Source of the DNA: Pseudomonas sp. UFMG81
Lineage (GTDB): Bacteria > Pseudomonadota > Gammaproteobacteria > Pseudomonadales > Pseudomonadaceae
Direction: 5' to 3'
Assembly: GCF_015354575.1 (NCBI RefSeq)
Contig: NZ_JACAFQ010000016.1
Span: forward strand, 42,348 to 106,347
DNA: 64,000 nt
The first letter of the stretch is position 1; each line of letters opens with the position of its first letter. Both the position numbers and the translations under genes were made by a program. The notes under the pieces are model-generated. The model had not been told where the DNA came from and searched no databases. It saw only the letters and a list, made by a program, of their open reading frames with translations. Positions 17,519 through 24,718 of the stretch are shown here, one piece after another.

Positions 17519-19005
17519 CAGTCGATTACCCGTCCCTTGAGGGCGAACAGGCCTTGCGGGCGCTTCTGGATGAACAGAATGATCAGCGCAAGGATGAGAA
17601 TCTTGCCGAGCACCGCACCAATCTGCGGCTCCAGCAGTTTGTTGGCGATACCCAGCCCGAAGGCGGCCCAGAGGCTGCCGGCCAGTTGCCCGACGCCGCC
17701 GAGCACCACCACCAGGAACGAGTCGATGATGTAGCTCTGGCCCAGGTCCGGCCCCACGTTGCCGACCTGGCTCAGGGCCACGCCACCCAGCCCGGCGATA
17801 CCCGAGCCCAGGCCGAAGGCGAGCATGTCGACGCCCCCAGTGGACACCCCGCAGCAGGCTGCCATGTTGCGGTTCTGCGTAACTGCACGCACGTTCAGGC
17901 CCAGCCGCGTGCGGTTGAGCAGCAGCCAGGTGAGCAGCACCACGGCCAGGGCGAAGCCGATGATGACGATGCGGTTGTACGGCAGCACCAGGTTGGGCAG
18001 CAGCTGGATGCCGCCGGACAGCCAGGCCGGGTTGCTCACCTCGACGTTCTGCGCACCGAACAGCAGGCGCACGGCCTGGATCAGGATCAGGCTGATGCCC
18101 CAGGTGGCCAGCAGGGTTTCCAGCGGGCGACCGTACAGGTGACGGATCACCGTGCGTTCGAGTGCCATGCCCACCCCCGCGCTGACGGCGAAGGCCACCG
18201 GCAGGGCGATCAGCGGGTAGAACTCGATGGCACCCGGCGCGTAGCGCTGCACCAGCACCTGGACCATGTAGGTGCTGTAGGCGCCGAGCATCAGCATCTC
18301 GCCGTGGGCCATGTTGATCACCCCGAGCAGGCCGAAGGTGATCGCTAGGCCCAGGGCCGCCAGCAGCAGGATCGAGCCCAGCGACAGGCCGCTGAAGGCC
18401 TGGCCCAGCAGCTCGCCCACCAGCAGTTTGCGTTGCACTTGTGTGAGGCTGGTTTCGGCGGCGGTGCGCACGGCGTTATCGGTTTCGGCGCCCGGTTGCA
18501 GCAGCGCCTCAAGGCGGGTGCGGGCCAACGGGTCGCCGGTTTCGCCGAGCAGGCGCACGGCGGCCAGGCGCACCGCAGGCTCGCTGGCGCCCAGTTGCAG
18601 GTTGGCCAGGGCCAGGCCCAGGGCGGCGTGGACGGCGGCGTCCGGTTCGCTGGCGAAGCGCCGGTCGAGGAAGGCCATCTGCGCCGGTTGCGCGCTTTTT
18701 TGCAGTTGCTGGGCGGCGGCCAGGCGGATGCTGGCCTGGTCGCTCAGCAGTTGGTGGCTGGCCAGGGTGTTGTCGATCAGGCCGCGCAGGCGGTTGTTCA
18801 GGCGCAGCTTGCGGGTGTCGCCCTCGGCGATGCGGCCTTGGCGCAGGTTTTCCAGCAAAGGCAGGCGCGCGGCATCGGGTTGTGCGGCCCAGGTTTCGAG
18901 CAGGCTGGCTTGCTCGGCGGGCTTGGCGCTGAGGAAGAATTCGCCCTCGCTGGCTTGGGTGGCCAGGGGCAGTAGCAACAGAAGGGTGAGCAGGAATCTG
19001 AGCAT
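17518..19005 (-). CDS. urtB: Urea ABC transporter permease UrtB
   Basis: 495 aa. A signal-like N-terminus (MLRFLLTLLLLLPLATQA) is followed by a ~180-residue periplasmic helical domain, then eight to nine membrane helices of the LivH type from residue ~205. That long N-terminal domain distinguishes UrtB from LivH. Conserved permease segments include GLLGVINMAHGEMLMLGAY and FGLGSGIAGLGGVALSQ. It lies ~140 nt downstream of urtA, with a REP between. Confidence 0.93.
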   Translation of the reverse strand: MLRFLLTLLLLLPLATQASEGEFFLSAKPAEQASLLETWAAQPDAARLPLLENLRQGRIAEGDTRKLRLNNRLRGLIDNTLASHQLLSDQASIRLAAAQQLQKSAQPAQMAFLDRRFASEPDAAVHAALGLALANLQLGASEPAVRLAAVRLLGETGDPLARTRLEALLQPGAETDNAVRTAAETSLTQVQRKLLVGELLGQAFSGLSLGSILLLAALGLAITFGLLGVINMAHGEMLMLGAYSTYMVQVLVQRYAPGAIEFYPLIALPVAFAVSAGVGMALERTVIRHLYGRPLETLLATWGISLILIQAVRLLFGAQNVEVSNPAWLSGGIQLLPNLVLPYNRIVIIGFALAVVLLTWLLLNRTRLGLNVRAVTQNRNMAACCGVSTGGVDMLAFGLGSGIAGLGGVALSQVGNVGPDLGQSYIIDSFLVVVLGGVGQLAGSLWAAFGLGIANKLLEPQIGAVLGKILILALIILFIQKRPQGLFALKGRVID

Positions 19006-19036
19006 AAGGGCAGTCCTGGAAAATCGGCGGTGGATT

Positions 19037-19138
19037 CATCGCTGGCAAGCCAGCTCCCACAGGTTCAGTGCTGTTCTCAGGACTGGCGCGATCCCTGTGG
19101 GAGCCGGCTTGCCGGCGAATGGGCCGCGGAGCGGCCCC
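19037..19138. repeat. REP doublet, GCTGGCAAGCCAGCTCCCAC variant
   Basis: Inverted pair with CTGGCAAGCCAGCTCCCACA and TGTGGGAGCCGGCTTGCCGG, followed by a GGGCCGCGGAGCGGCCC hairpin, between urtA and urtB. In such operons a REP here often sets the higher abundance of the binding-protein mRNA. Confidence 0.9.
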
Positions 19139-19145
19139 AGTACAC

Positions 19146-20411
19146 TCAGTTCCCTTTCACCGCATAGTCAGGCCGCTTGTCATTCCCGGGAATGAACGGG
19201 CTCCAAGGCTGCGCCCGCAGCGGCTCTTCGGTCTGCCACACCACACTGAACTGCCCGTCATCCTGGATCTCGCCGATCATCACCGGCTTGTGCAGGTGGT
19301 GGTTGGTCTTGTCCATGGTCAGGGTGAACCCGGACGGCGCCTTGAAGCTCTGCCCGGCCAGCGCCTCGCGCACCTTGTCCACATCCGTGGACTTGGCTTT
19401 CTCGGCAGCCTGCGCCCACATGTGGATGCCCACGTAGGTGGCCTCCATCGGGTCGTTGGTCACCGCCTTGTCGGCCCCCGGCAGGTTCTTGGCCTTGGCG
19501 TAGGCCTTCCAGTCGGCGACGAACTTCTGGTTGACCGGGTTATCCACCGACTCGAAGTAGTTCCACGCCGCCAGGTGCCCCACCAGCGGCTTGGTGTCGA
19601 TGCCGCGCAGCTCTTCTTCACCCACCGAGAACGCCACCACCGGCACCTCGGTGGCCTTCAGGCCCTGGTTGGCCAGCTCTTTGTAGAACGGCACGTTGGA
19701 GTCGCCGTTGACCGTGGAGATAACCGCCGTCTTGCCGCCAGCGGAGAACTTCTTGATGTTGGCGACGATGGTCTGGTAATCGGCGTGGCCGAACGGCGTG
19801 TAGACCTCTTCGATGTCCTTGTCGGCCACACCCTTGCTGTGCAGGTAGGCGCGCAGGATCTTGTTGGTGGTGCGCGGGTAGACGTAGTCGGTGCCCAGCA
19901 GGAAGAAGCGCTTGGCGCCGCCGCCGTCCTCGCTCATCAGGTATTCCACCGCCGGGATCGCCTGCTGGTTGGGCGCAGCGCCGGTGTAGAACACGTTCGG
20001 CGACATCTCTTCACCCTCGTACTGCACCGGGTAGAACAGCAGGCCGTTGAGCTCCTCGAATACCGGCAGCACCGACTTGCGCGACACCGAGGTCCAGCAG
20101 CCGAACACCACCGCCACCTTGTCCTGGGTCAGCAACTGGCGGCTCTTCTCGGCGAACAGCGGCCAGTTGGACGCCGGGTCCACCACCACGGCTTCGAGCT
20201 GCTTGCCGTTGACCCCGCCCTTGGCGTTGATCTCGTCGATGGTCATCAGCGCCATGTCCTTGAGCGAGGTCTCGGAAATCGCCATGGTGCCCGACAGCGA
20301 ATGCAGGATGCCGACCTTGATGGTCTCGGCGGCCTGGATACTCCAGCTCAGGCCCATCGCCGCGATCGATGCGCTGAGGGTGAAGGCCTTGATCAGACTG
20401 CGTCGCTTCAT
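19146..20411 (-). CDS. urtA: Urea ABC transporter substrate-binding protein UrtA
   Basis: 421 aa with a twin-Arg-containing signal peptide (MKRRSLIKAF then a hydrophobic run ending IQAA). The mature periplasmic-binding fold has the UrtA-specific sequences VGILHSLSGTMAISE, VVFGCWTSVSRKSVLPVFE, and YPVQYEGEEMSPNVFYTGA. It binds urea or short-chain amides and delivers them to UrtBC. A GGAG ribosome binding site precedes the ATG. First gene of the operon, with a sigma-54-like promoter just upstream. Confidence 0.94.
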   Translation of the reverse strand: MKRRSLIKAFTLSASIAAMGLSWSIQAAETIKVGILHSLSGTMAISETSLKDMALMTIDEINAKGGVNGKQLEAVVVDPASNWPLFAEKSRQLLTQDKVAVVFGCWTSVSRKSVLPVFEELNGLLFYPVQYEGEEMSPNVFYTGAAPNQQAIPAVEYLMSEDGGGAKRFFLLGTDYVYPRTTNKILRAYLHSKGVADKDIEEVYTPFGHADYQTIVANIKKFSAGGKTAVISTVNGDSNVPFYKELANQGLKATEVPVVAFSVGEEELRGIDTKPLVGHLAAWNYFESVDNPVNQKFVADWKAYAKAKNLPGADKAVTNDPMEATYVGIHMWAQAAEKAKSTDVDKVREALAGQSFKAPSGFTLTMDKTNHHLHKPVMIGEIQDDGQFSVVWQTEEPLRAQPWSPFIPGNDKRPDYAVKGN

Positions 20412-20456
20412 TTGGTCACTCCGATGTGAGGTTGTGGTGCTGGCAGGTCGGAGATT

Positions 20457-20470
20457 GCAAAGGCTGTGCC
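20457..20470 (-). promoter_or_regulatory. Candidate sigma-54 promoter of urtA
   Basis: On the minus strand GGCACAGCCTTTGC shows the invariant GG-N10-GC spacing of -24/-12 promoters, in the context CGGCACAGCCTTTGCA (consensus TGGCACG-N4-TTGCA). The -12 GC is ~46 nt before the urtA start codon. Sigma-54 with NtrC commonly drives urea-uptake operons. Confidence 0.6.
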
Positions 20471-20601
20471 GTGCGATGGAATGTGCGCGGTAGAGCGGTT
20501 GTGCGACGAATAGGGGCGTGCGGCGTGTCCAGGATGGTGCTTGCCGGTTTGGCTTGCACAGGATAGGGGCCAGGGGCTGCTGAACACTTTTGACACATAA
20601 G

Positions 20602-20817
20602 CGGTACTTGAGTACCGTTCCGCACCGCAGTAGTTTCTGCGGTTCGGGATTGGCGTCCCGCTGTCAGAATCGGACACATCGCACCTGCGATCGTTGTGTC
20701 CTGCATGGTTGCACCCGTTATGGGCGGAGCCGTGTGTGGGAGCCTTCGGGCTCACCGGAACTTTCTGACCGGCAACGCCAACCCGCACGGCTCCGTCCAC
20801 CCATATTGGCGTGTGGG
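20602..20817 (+). promoter_or_regulatory. Multi-hairpin structured RNA leader upstream of the small-protein pair
   Basis: Six consecutive inverted repeats: CGGTAC/GTACCG (20602-20617); CCGCAG/CTGCGG (20625-20642); CGGGA-TTGGCG-TCCCG (20645-20660); GGACACA/TGTGTCC enclosing ATCGC/GCGAT (20672-20701); a 15-bp stem with two G-U pairs, GGGCGGAGCCGTGTG (20722-20736) with 20784-20798, which encloses a GAGCC-TTCG-GGCTC hairpin and a CCGG/CCGG hairpin; and CCCATA-TTGGCG-TGTGGG (20800-20817). The structure ends ~27 nt before the GGAG ribosome binding site of the next ORF. A TTGACA at 20590 may be the -35 element. No known Rfam family was recognised; it could instead be a free small RNA. Confidence 0.65.
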
Positions 20818-20857
20818 CACGGAGATACCTCAGAAAGCTGCATGGAGTAGCCCCATC

Positions 20858-20947
20858 ATGTTCAAGAAGATCGTTCCAGATCCTCCGTTCGCGCCTGTCG
20901 CTGGCGCACCTCTCATCCACTTCACCACGCGAGAGGTGCACCCATGA
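20858..20947 (+). CDS. 29-residue leader ORF, translationally coupled
   Basis: ATG with GGAG 10 nt upstream encodes a 29-aa peptide beginning MFKKIVPDPPF, the N-terminal motif found in many pseudomonad DUF3077/DUF6124-type small proteins. It stops in a TGA that overlaps the next ATG (ATGA at 20944-20947). It may be a coupled leader peptide, or an ancestral N-terminus separated from its domain by a frame change. No function can be assigned. Confidence 0.55.
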   Translation: MFKKIVPDPPFAPVAGAPLIHFTTREVHP

Positions 20948-21243
20948 ACCAGGAATCGCTGGTCAGCCCTGCTATTGGTAAACCCCGCCCCGTTACCGGC
21001 TGTTCACAGTTCGGCACCTGCAATCACGCCCATGATCCGATGCTCTCGGTGCATGCCGGGGTCGATAGCGAGGATGCGCTGGTGTGCGCGGTGGCGGCGT
21101 TGAAGGCGGCGTATGAGACCAATGCTGCGGCGTTGGAGAGGGCGGATGAGCCGTTGCGCAGTTTACTGACGGCTACCGAGAATTCGCTGGAGAAGGGGTT
21201 GGCGTTGGCTGAGGCGGTGCTTGAAGGGTTGGAGCACGGCTAA
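20944..21243 (+). CDS. DUF3077-like small protein
   Basis: 99 aa. After a variable N-terminus, SQFGTCNHAHDPMLSVHAGV and a helical C-terminus (EPLRSLLTATENSLEKGLALAEAVLEG) resemble the DUF3077 group of Pseudomonas small acidic proteins, whose role is unknown. Its start overlaps the stop of the 29-aa ORF, so it is probably translated by reinitiation. The long structured leader suggests post-transcriptional control. Assignment to the family rests on remembered sequence patterns only. Confidence 0.6.
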   Translation: MNQESLVSPAIGKPRPVTGCSQFGTCNHAHDPMLSVHAGVDSEDALVCAVAALKAAYETNAAALERADEPLRSLLTATENSLEKGLALAEAVLEGLEHG

Positions 21244-21296
21244 GCGCAGGGGGAGCTCTTCGAGGTGTTCGACGGGAGAGTTGCAGCGCCTATGAA

Positions 21297-21560
21297 ATCG
21301 AGCGCCGCCCGCGCGGCGCATCGCTGGCAAGTCGCAGCGGCGAACCGCAGCTCCCACATTTGTTTCGGGCCAATTATGCCTTTGAGGGTACCGCTGCCCG
21401 CCTTGGTGCATGCCTCAAGTCTTGTGAGGGGCCGGCAGCGCCCACCTCGATACCGCGTCATGCCAACAAGGCGGACAGTGAAGATAGACCAGGAGTAACT
21501 GGCCCGAAACAAATGTGGGAGCTGGCTTGCCAGCGATGCGCCGCGCGGGCGGCGCTCGAT
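21297..21560. repeat. Large palindromic element with REP-containing arms
   Basis: The right arm, 21500-21560 (61 nt), is almost perfectly complementary to 21297-21372. The left arm carries an extra 17-nt GCGG/CCGC hairpin at 21332-21348 (21332 TCGCAGCGGCGAACCGC), and the right arm carries two extra bases. The REP motif GCTGGCAAG/AGCTCCCACA lies inside each arm. A 127-bp non-palindromic core (21373-21499) separates the arms. A 90-codon minus-strand ORF spans core and left arm but has no ribosome binding site. No transposase is present; it looks like a non-autonomous repeat unit. Together with flanking sequence it fills the 401-bp gap before cycA. Confidence 0.75.
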
Positions 21561-21644
21561 CTTGAGGGCGCTGCAAAGCTATCGTCAGGCACCTGCCCGC
21601 CAGCACGCGATCAAAAGCCCCACCCTCAAGGGCAAGGCTCAGAA

Positions 21645-23069
21645 TCAGTTGCTCCGAGCGTCATGCACCGCCGCACGCGGCTGGCGCTTGCTACGCACAA
21701 ACTGATACGTCACCGCCAACAGCACAAACCAGATCGGTGTCACCACCAGCGCCTGGCGCGTATCGTCACGCAGGCTCAGCAGCACCAGGATGCCGGCGAA
21801 GAACACCAGGCACACGTAGCACATGAAGCGCCCGCCAGGCATCTTGTAGCTCGACGCCTCATGCAGCGCCGCACGGTGTTTGCGGTAGCTCAGGTACGAC
21901 AGCAAAATCAGCGTCCAGACGAACATGAACAGCACCGCCGACACCGTGGTCACCAGGGTGAACGCCTCGACCACGTCGGGCACCAGGTAGATCAGCACCG
22001 CGCCCAGCAGCAGGCAGGCGCAGGAGAAGAACAGGCCGTTGGCCGGCACCGCGCGGCGCGAGAGTTTCTCGAAAGCCTTGGGCGCATCGCCTTCCTGGGC
22101 CAGGCCGAACAGCATGCGGCTGGTGGAGAACACGCCACTGTTGGCCGACGAGGCCGCCGAAGTCAGCACCACGAAGTTGATGATGCTCGCCGCCGCCGGC
22201 AGGCCAGCCAGCATGAACAGCTCGACGAACGGGCTCTTGCCTGGCACCACGTCGCGCCATGGGGTCACGGCCATGATCGCCACCAGCGCCAGCACGTAGA
22301 ACACGATGATGCGGATCGGGATCGAGTTGATCGCCCGGGGCAGGGTGCGCTCGGGGTTCTTCGCTTCAGCGGCGGTGGTGCCCACCAGCTCGATGCCGAC
22401 GAAGGCGAACACGGCAATCTGGAAGCCGGCGAAGAAGCCCATCAGCCCGTGGGGGAACATGCCGCCATCGTTCCACAGGTTGGCCAGGCTCGCGGTGTCG
22501 CCGCCGGGCGACTGGAAGCCGGTGATGACCATGTACAGGCCGGTGACCACCAGGCCAAGGATGGCGACGATCTTGATCAGGGCGAACCAGAACTCCATCT
22601 CGCCGAACAGTTTCACCGTCACCAGGTTCAGCGACAGCAGCAGCGCCACGCAGCTCAGTGCGGGGATCCACTGCGGCATGTCGGGGAACCAGAACTGCGT
22701 GTAGGCGGCAATCGCCACCACGTCGGCAATGCCGGTGACCACCCAGCAGAACCAGTAGGTCCAGCCGGTGAAGTAGCCGGCCCAGGGGCCGAGCAGGTCG
22801 GCGGAGAAGTCGATGAACGACTTGTAGTTGAGGTTCGACAGCAGCAGCTCGCCCATGGCGCGCATGACGAAGAACAGCATGAAGCCGATGATCATGTAGA
22901 CGAAGATGATCGACGGGCCGGCCAGGCTGATGGTCTTGCCCGAGCCCATGAACAGGCCGGTGCCGATGGCACCGCCAATGGCGATGAGCTGGATGTGGCG
23001 GTTGGTCAGGTTGCGTTGCAGGTGCTGGTCTTCAGCGGGGGTGGAGGAGGTCCGGGTCATAGGCTGCAT
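21645..23069 (-). CDS. cycA: D-serine/D-alanine/glycine:H+ symporter CycA
   Basis: About 474 aa with 12 predicted helices of the APC superfamily. The first 100 residues (RNLTNRHIQLIAIGGAIGTG, then a GSGKTISLAGPSIIFVYMII helix) are almost the same as E. coli CycA. So are AFVGIELVGTTAAEAKNPER and SAASSANSGVFSTSRMLFGL. It imports D-Ser, D-Ala and Gly across the inner membrane. Start is either the ATG at 23069 or at 23060; a weak TGGA site suits 23060 better. Confidence 0.92.
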   Translation of the reverse strand: MQPMTRTSSTPAEDQHLQRNLTNRHIQLIAIGGAIGTGLFMGSGKTISLAGPSIIFVYMIIGFMLFFVMRAMGELLLSNLNYKSFIDFSADLLGPWAGYFTGWTYWFCWVVTGIADVVAIAAYTQFWFPDMPQWIPALSCVALLLSLNLVTVKLFGEMEFWFALIKIVAILGLVVTGLYMVITGFQSPGGDTASLANLWNDGGMFPHGLMGFFAGFQIAVFAFVGIELVGTTAAEAKNPERTLPRAINSIPIRIIVFYVLALVAIMAVTPWRDVVPGKSPFVELFMLAGLPAAASIINFVVLTSAASSANSGVFSTSRMLFGLAQEGDAPKAFEKLSRRAVPANGLFFSCACLLLGAVLIYLVPDVVEAFTLVTTVSAVLFMFVWTLILLSYLSYRKHRAALHEASSYKMPGGRFMCYVCLVFFAGILVLLSLRDDTRQALVVTPIWFVLLAVTYQFVRSKRQPRAAVHDARSN

Positions 23070-23206
23070 TCCATTGAGGGTCAGTCTTTTTGTGAGCGAA
23101 AGCCGAACAGGCTATCACGTCGCGTTCCGATCGCGGGCGTGGCAGATCGACACGATCTTGGCGGTGCAGCGTGGTGCTCGACATGACGGGAATCAATGGT
23201 TGTTTG

Positions 23207-23290
23207 TGCCGGCCTCTTCGCGGGCAAGCCCGCTCCCACAGGCGACGCGAATCCTGTGGGAGCGGGCTTGCCCGCGAAGAGGCCGGCGCG
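23207..23290. repeat. REP doublet, GGGAGCGGGCTTGCCC type
   Basis: Long palindrome GTGCCGGCCTCTTCGCGGGC... with its complementary arm ending GAAGAGGCCGGCGC, between cycA and the copper operon 3' end. Confidence 0.95.
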
Positions 23291-23293
23291 GAA

Positions 23294-24661
23294 TCAGGCC
23301 TGAGCCACGACCTTGCGCTGGCGCACTACCAGGCTATCCACCACCCACATCACCACCATCGACACCCCCACCAGCGGGAATGCCACGCCCAGCACCAGCA
23401 TCACCACCACGGCGGTCTTCCAGCGCGGCAGGTCATGGCGCAGCGGCGGCACGCCCAGGCCACTGGCGGGCTTGCGCTTCCACCACATCACCAGCCCGCT
23501 CACCGAGCCCAGCAGGATCATCAGGCACACCAGCAGGATGACGATCTGGTTCAGCGGCCCGAACATCTTGCCTTCATGCAGCATCACGCCAAGCTCGGTG
23601 GCGCGGGCCACCGGGCTGTAGTCCTGCCAGCGCACATCGGCCAGCACCTTGCCGGTGTATTGATCGATATGCAGGGTGGCGTCGTTGCGTGGGTCGTCGG
23701 CGAACACCGCGATGGTGAATACACCGTCGGCGCTGGTCGGCAGGGTAATGCTGTAGCCCGGCGCAACCTGGCGCAGGGTGGCGACGTTCTCGACCTGCTG
23801 CAGGCTGACCTGCGGCGCGGCGGGCGCCTGGTCGGCCATGTGATGGCCAGCGTGCTCGGCGTGTGCACCGGACACCGGCATCGGGGTGTTCTCCAGCGCC
23901 CACGGCACGGTCTGGCGGTGGGCGTCGTTCAGCTCGCCCGCCTGCTTGTCCGACTTCGGCACATCATTCCACATGGCCGCCGGGAAGCGGTTCCACAGGT
24001 CGGCGTACTGCTTGCCCCACACCCCGGTCCAGGTCATGCCGCTGATCAGCATCAGCAGCAACAGGGCCGAGCCCCAGAACCCGGTGACCGCGTGCAGGTC
24101 ACGCCACAGCACCCGGCCACGGGCACTGAAGCGTGGCCACAGCACCCCAGCACTGCTGCGCCCGCGTGGCCACCACAGATACAGGCCAGACACGACCAGC
24201 ACGATGCCCCAGCCCGCGGCCAGTTCCACCAGCCGGTCGCCGACGGTGCCCACCATCAGCTCGCCATGCAGGGCGCGGGCGATGGCTTGCAGGTTCTGCT
24301 TGCCGTCCTGCTCGCCCAGCACCTTGCCGCTGTACGGGTCGACGAACACATTGAGCTCGCGCCCGCCGTCGTGCACCACGAATTGCGCGCTGCGCTCGGC
24401 GTCCAGCGGTGGCAGGTACTGGCCCACGTGGCCCTGTGGATAAGCCTGGCGCACGTTGGCCAGCAGGGTGTCGGCGTCCTGCCGGTGGTGGCCGGCCTCG
24501 ACCACCATCAAGTCGCGGTACATCAGCGGGTCGAGCTGCGGCTTGAACAGGTAGACGATCCCGGTGATCGCCAGCAGGATCATGAACGGCGCGACGAACA
24601 GCCCGGCATAGAAATGCCAGCGCCAGGCCAGGTTGTAGAACGATACGTTTGGTTTGCTCAT
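23294..24661 (-). CDS. PepSY-domain inner-membrane protein (PiuB-like)
   Basis: 455 aa with four transmembrane helices: residues ~15-35, ~190-215, ~235-260 and ~385-435. PepSY-type periplasmic domains lie between them (VDPYSGKVLGEQ and IDQYTGKVLADV are the paired PepSY strands). Histidines suitable for haem occur in WRWHFYAGLFVAPF and in DLHAVTGFWGS. The family (PF03929) accompanies TonB-dependent receptors and is thought to reduce or move metal at the inner membrane. Here it is the last gene of the copper operon, 57 nt after oprC. A His-rich stretch (GAHAEHAGHHM) supports metal contact. Confidence 0.85.
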   Translation of the reverse strand: MSKPNVSFYNLAWRWHFYAGLFVAPFMILLAITGIVYLFKPQLDPLMYRDLMVVEAGHHRQDADTLLANVRQAYPQGHVGQYLPPLDAERSAQFVVHDGGRELNVFVDPYSGKVLGEQDGKQNLQAIARALHGELMVGTVGDRLVELAAGWGIVLVVSGLYLWWPRGRSSAGVLWPRFSARGRVLWRDLHAVTGFWGSALLLLMLISGMTWTGVWGKQYADLWNRFPAAMWNDVPKSDKQAGELNDAHRQTVPWALENTPMPVSGAHAEHAGHHMADQAPAAPQVSLQQVENVATLRQVAPGYSITLPTSADGVFTIAVFADDPRNDATLHIDQYTGKVLADVRWQDYSPVARATELGVMLHEGKMFGPLNQIVILLVCLMILLGSVSGLVMWWKRKPASGLGVPPLRHDLPRWKTAVVVMLVLGVAFPLVGVSMVVMWVVDSLVVRQRKVVAQA

Positions 24662-24718
24662 GGGAGCCTCCCGTAGACCTGAGTTGGGCGCGGTCAGGCC
24701 CGCGCCCGTTTGTTGTTA

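Noticed and set aside
20425..20475. Plus-strand TGGCAG...TTGCA as sigma-54 site
   Set aside because: Spacing between GG and GC is 13, not 10; only the minus-strand match has correct spacing.
21373..21499. tRNA or tmRNA in the palindrome core
   Set aside because: No acceptor/T-arm pairing or GTTCGA-like T-loop could be placed.
21360..23186. Plus-strand 608-codon His/Gln-rich ORF
   Set aside because: Antisense of cycA; composition (poly-His/Gln/Arg) is the usual shadow of a GC-rich membrane-protein gene.
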